From: Lentisalinibacter sp037382365
GTDB taxonomy: Bacteria > Pseudomonadota > Gammaproteobacteria > Steroidobacterales > Woeseiaceae
NCBI GenBank assembly: GCA_037382365.1
Contig: JARRPZ010000011.1
Location: 17,475-81,474, forward strand
Length of the DNA: 64,000 nt
Reading direction: 5' to 3'
Part shown: positions 62,022-64,000 of the stretch, in pieces
Layout of the letters: each line of letters opens with the position of its first letter
How positions within the stretch are numbered: the stretch's first letter is position 1
Notes under the pieces: model-generated
The model's database searches: none
The model's input: only the letters and a program-made list of their open reading frames with translations
Told to the model about the DNA's origin: nothing
Made by a program: the position numbers and the translations under genes

Positions 62022-62612
62022 ATGACGGACGACGTTGATCGGAGCAGACGTCATTTCCTGACTGTTGCGACCGCCGTAACCGGCGGTGTCGGTGCGGCAA
62101 TCGCCGCGGTCCCTTTTCTCGTCTCCCTGCGGCCGAGTGCGCGTGCTCAGGCGCTGGGTGCGCCCGTGGAGATCGACATCAGCCCCCTCGAGCCCGGCGA
62201 GATGGTGAGGGTGGAGTGGCGCGGCAAGCCGGTCTGGGTGCTTCGCCGTACGGATGACATGCTGGCCCGCCTGGAAAAAGTTGAACAATTCCTCGCCGAT
62301 CCGGATTCCTCCGAATCGCAGCAGCCCGAGTATGCGAAAAACGAGGCGAGGGCACGGAAGCCCCATTATCTGGTCGTGATCGGCCAGTGCACGCATCTCG
62401 GCTGCGCACCGATCAAACGTTTCGACGTGCAGCCTGCCGACCTGGGCAAGGACTGGTACGGAGGATTCTATTGTCCGTGTCACGGATCGAAATTCGATCT
62501 GTCGGGCCGGGTGTATTCGGGCGTGCCAGCGCCCACGAATCTGCCGGTGCCGCCCTACCGGTTCGTCAACGACGACGTGATCCTGGTGGGTGAGGAGACA
62601 GGAGCTGCATAG
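62022..62612 (+). CDS. petA: Ubiquinol-cytochrome c reductase iron-sulfur (Rieske) subunit
   Basis: 196 residues. Twin-Arg-like N-terminus (SRRHFLTVATAV, about 8-19) and one membrane helix to about 36 anchor the Rieske domain in the periplasm. The [2Fe-2S] ligands are Cys123, His125 and disulfide Cys128 in CTHLGCAP, and Cys151, Cys153 and His154 in CPCHGS. It passes electrons from ubiquinol to cytochrome c1. First gene of petABC; petB follows 2 bp after the stop. The start ATG 62022 is preceded by GGATGGGAG. Confidence 0.95.
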   Translation: MTDDVDRSRRHFLTVATAVTGGVGAAIAAVPFLVSLRPSARAQALGAPVEIDISPLEPGEMVRVEWRGKPVWVLRRTDDMLARLEKVEQFLADPDSSESQQPEYAKNEARARKPHYLVVIGQCTHLGCAPIKRFDVQPADLGKDWYGGFYCPCHGSKFDLSGRVYSGVPAPTNLPVPPYRFVNDDVILVGEETGAA

Positions 62613-62614
62613 CG

Positions 62615-63718
62615 ATGGCAAGAACGGAAGTCGAAGTGAGTGAAGCCACCCGCAGTGGTGGCGTGATGAAGTGGATCAACGACCGCTTCCCGCTGGACAG
62701 CATGCTGAAGGAGCATGTGACGGAGTACTACGCGTCCAAGAATCTGAACTGGTGGTACGTCTTCGGTGTCCTGTCGATGGTCGTGCTGGTACTGCAGATC
62801 GTCACCGGCATCTTCCTCACGATGAACTACAAGCCGTCGGCGGCCGATGCATTCGGGTCCGTCGAATACATCATGCGGGACGTGGACTGGGGCTGGCTGA
62901 TCCGGTACATGCACTCCACCGGTGCCTCGGCCTTTTTCATCGTCGTCTATCTGCACATGTTCCGTGCGCTGCTGTACGGTTCCTACAAGAAACCCCGCGA
63001 GTTCCTGTGGCTGACAGGGATGGTGATATTCCTCTGTCTGATGGGTGAGGCCTTCTTCGGCTATCTGCTGCCGTGGGGGCAGATGTCCTACTGGGGCGCA
63101 CAGGTCATCGTCTCCCTGTTCGGCGCCATCCCGGGTATCGGAGAAACGCTGACCGAGTGGATCCGCGGTGACTATTCGATCTCCGACATCACGCTGAACC
63201 GCTTCTTCGCGATGCACGTCATTGCGCTGCCGCTGGTCCTCGTCATGCTCGTCGCCGTGCACATCCTGGCACTGCACCACGTCGGCTCCAACAACCCCGA
63301 CGGCGTGAACATCAAGGAGAAGAAGGACGAAGATGGCATCCCGATCGACGGCGTCGCGTTCCATCCGTATCACACCAGCAAAGACCTGGTGGCGATCATC
63401 GTCTTCTTCATGATCTTTTCCGCCATCGTGTTCTTCGCTCCGGAGATGGGCGGCTATTTCCTGGAACACGCCAATTTCGACCCCGCTGATCCGCTGGTGA
63501 CGCCCGAGCACATTGCGCCGGTGTGGTACTTCACGCCGTTCTACGCGATTCTGCGTGCCGTGCCCGACAAATTGCTCGGCGTATTGCTGATGGGCGCCGC
63601 CGTCCTGCTGCCGATGTTCCTGCCATGGCTGGACCGCTGCCGTGTGAAGTCGATCCGTTATCGCGGCTGGATCTACAAGGCGGCCCTGGCCTCGTTCGTG
63701 GTGAGCTTCATTGACTAG
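62615..63718 (+). CDS. petB: Cytochrome b subunit of the bc1 complex, C-terminally truncated
   Basis: 367 residues. Carries helices A to F with the paired heme His (HSTGASAFFIVVYLHM and FFAMHVIALPLVLVMLVAVHI, both in parts), the WGQMSYWGA quinol-site region and PVWYF in the place of PEWY. It ends at ALASFVVSFID inside helix G. Related cytochromes b continue for about 45-55 residues with the rest of helix G, helix H and a PVPERV-type end. The stop overlaps the start of the cytochrome c1 frame. The protein as read could not form a normal subunit, so a deletion, real or artefactual, is likely. Confidence 0.88.
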   Translation: MARTEVEVSEATRSGGVMKWINDRFPLDSMLKEHVTEYYASKNLNWWYVFGVLSMVVLVLQIVTGIFLTMNYKPSAADAFGSVEYIMRDVDWGWLIRYMHSTGASAFFIVVYLHMFRALLYGSYKKPREFLWLTGMVIFLCLMGEAFFGYLLPWGQMSYWGAQVIVSLFGAIPGIGETLTEWIRGDYSISDITLNRFFAMHVIALPLVLVMLVAVHILALHHVGSNNPDGVNIKEKKDEDGIPIDGVAFHPYHTSKDLVAIIVFFMIFSAIVFFAPEMGGYFLEHANFDPADPLVTPEHIAPVWYFTPFYAILRAVPDKLLGVLLMGAAVLLPMFLPWLDRCRVKSIRYRGWIYKAALASFVVSFID

Positions 63719-64000
63719 GGCAAGTTTCGTCGTCACGCTGCTCGCCGCGCTGGGTGCGGCATCGGTCGCCGGGCCGGCGGTGGCGGCCGGTGGCGGCTCC
63801 GCATTCAACGAACCGGCGAACAACGACGTCGGCAACGAAGCATCGCTGCAGCGCGGTGCGCGGAATTTCATGAACTACTGCGCCGGTTGCCACTCCGCCA
63901 AGTATGTCCGCTACAACACGCTCGCGGACGCGCTGGACCTCAGCGAGGAACAGATAATCGAGAATCTGATGTTCCACGCGGAGAAGACCCACGAGACCAT
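63711..64000 (+). CDS. petC: Cytochrome c1, N-terminal part, truncated by the window end
   Basis: 97 codons are visible. A signal peptide (about 4-24, SFVVTLLAALGAASVAGPAVAA in parts) precedes NFMNYCAGCHSAKYVRYN, whose CAGCH is the covalent heme c site. This is cytochrome c1, the third subunit of bc1, anchored in the membrane by a C-terminal helix that is beyond the window. The only start codon is TTG at 63711, overlapping the end of petB by 8 bp, with GGTGAG five bases upstream. The true start may have been lost with the missing end of petB. Confidence 0.85.
   Translation, partial: MTRASFVVTLLAALGAASVAGPAVAAGGGSAFNEPANNDVGNEASLQRGARNFMNYCAGCHSAKYVRYNTLADALDLSEEQIIENLMFHAEKTHET

Noticed and set aside
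1..64000. CRISPR array, prophage or defence island
   Set aside because: No regularly spaced repeats and no phage, nuclease or toxin-antitoxin genes were seen. All genes are core metabolic or envelope functions.

Overview
The window is 64 kb of GC-rich, densely coded chromosome from a Gram-negative bacterium, most likely a gammaproteobacterium. Evidence for this: an LPS and Kdo transport cluster in the Escherichia coli order (yrbG-kdsD-kdsC-lptC-lptA-lptB-rpoN-hpf-ptsN-rapZ), a murA/BolA pair, a tolC-rhodanese-Pcm-like group, a petABC cytochrome bc1 operon and hldE/waaA for the LPS inner core. A split B12-dependent ribonucleotide reductase (nrdJa/nrdJb) and a pyrophosphate-dependent glycolytic step beside a proton-pumping pyrophosphatase fit environmental (aquatic or sediment) gammaproteobacteria better than enterics. 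I cannot name a genus. I saw no tRNA, rRNA, CRISPR array, insertion sequence or phage gene; nearly everything looks like vertically inherited core genome.

Layout. 0-4.4 kb: the 3' end of a probable tsaD, folB-folK, an S41 protease lipoprotein, a pteridine reductase and a MidA-type methyltransferase. 4.4-12.5 kb: uppP, cca, a zinc-protease lipoprotein, then on the minus strand slt plus an NDUFA9-like reductase, degQ and a small heat-shock gene. 12.5-13.0 kb: the only long non-coding stretch (505 bp), holding a sigma-32-type promoter, a sigma-70 promoter and two NrdR-like palindromes. 13-18.8 kb: nrdJa-nrdJb, then hldE-waaA. 18.8-23.9 kb: tolC, rhodanese and Pcm-like genes on the minus strand, then a GGDEF-EAL protein. 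23.9-27.5 kb: hppA and PPi-phosphofructokinase. 27.6-35.2 kb: adk, rnd, mpl, a LON-domain protein, hemL, rubredoxin, a TraB-like protein and cpdA. 35.3-43.9 kb: ahcY and metK (methyl cycle), diverging from tkt-gap-pgk-pyk (sugar phosphates and lower glycolysis). 43.9-49.7 kb: penicillin-acylase-like enzyme, MoxR ATPase, VWA protein and patatin. 49.7-58.9 kb: mgtE and the LPS/rpoN/PTS-Ntr cluster. 59-64 kb: bolA-like gene, murA, degS-like protease and petABC.

The envelope is the dominant theme: lipid carrier recycling (uppP), peptidoglycan (murA, mpl, slt), Kdo and heptose synthesis and transfer (kdsD, kdsC, hldE, waaA), LPS export (lptABC), efflux (tolC) and envelope proteases (degQ, degS-like, S41).

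The most striking observation is that four strongly conserved genes carry deletions. hldE, hppA and yrbG are each thrown out of frame by a short net deletion in a conserved segment. petB ends in the middle of a transmembrane helix and runs straight into petC. Everything on both sides looks under normal selection, so these may be assembly or sequencing errors rather than true pseudogenes. I did not find a convincing previously undescribed system. The regulatory region at 12.6-12.9 kb, the PPi-linked module and the deletions are the places most worth a second look.
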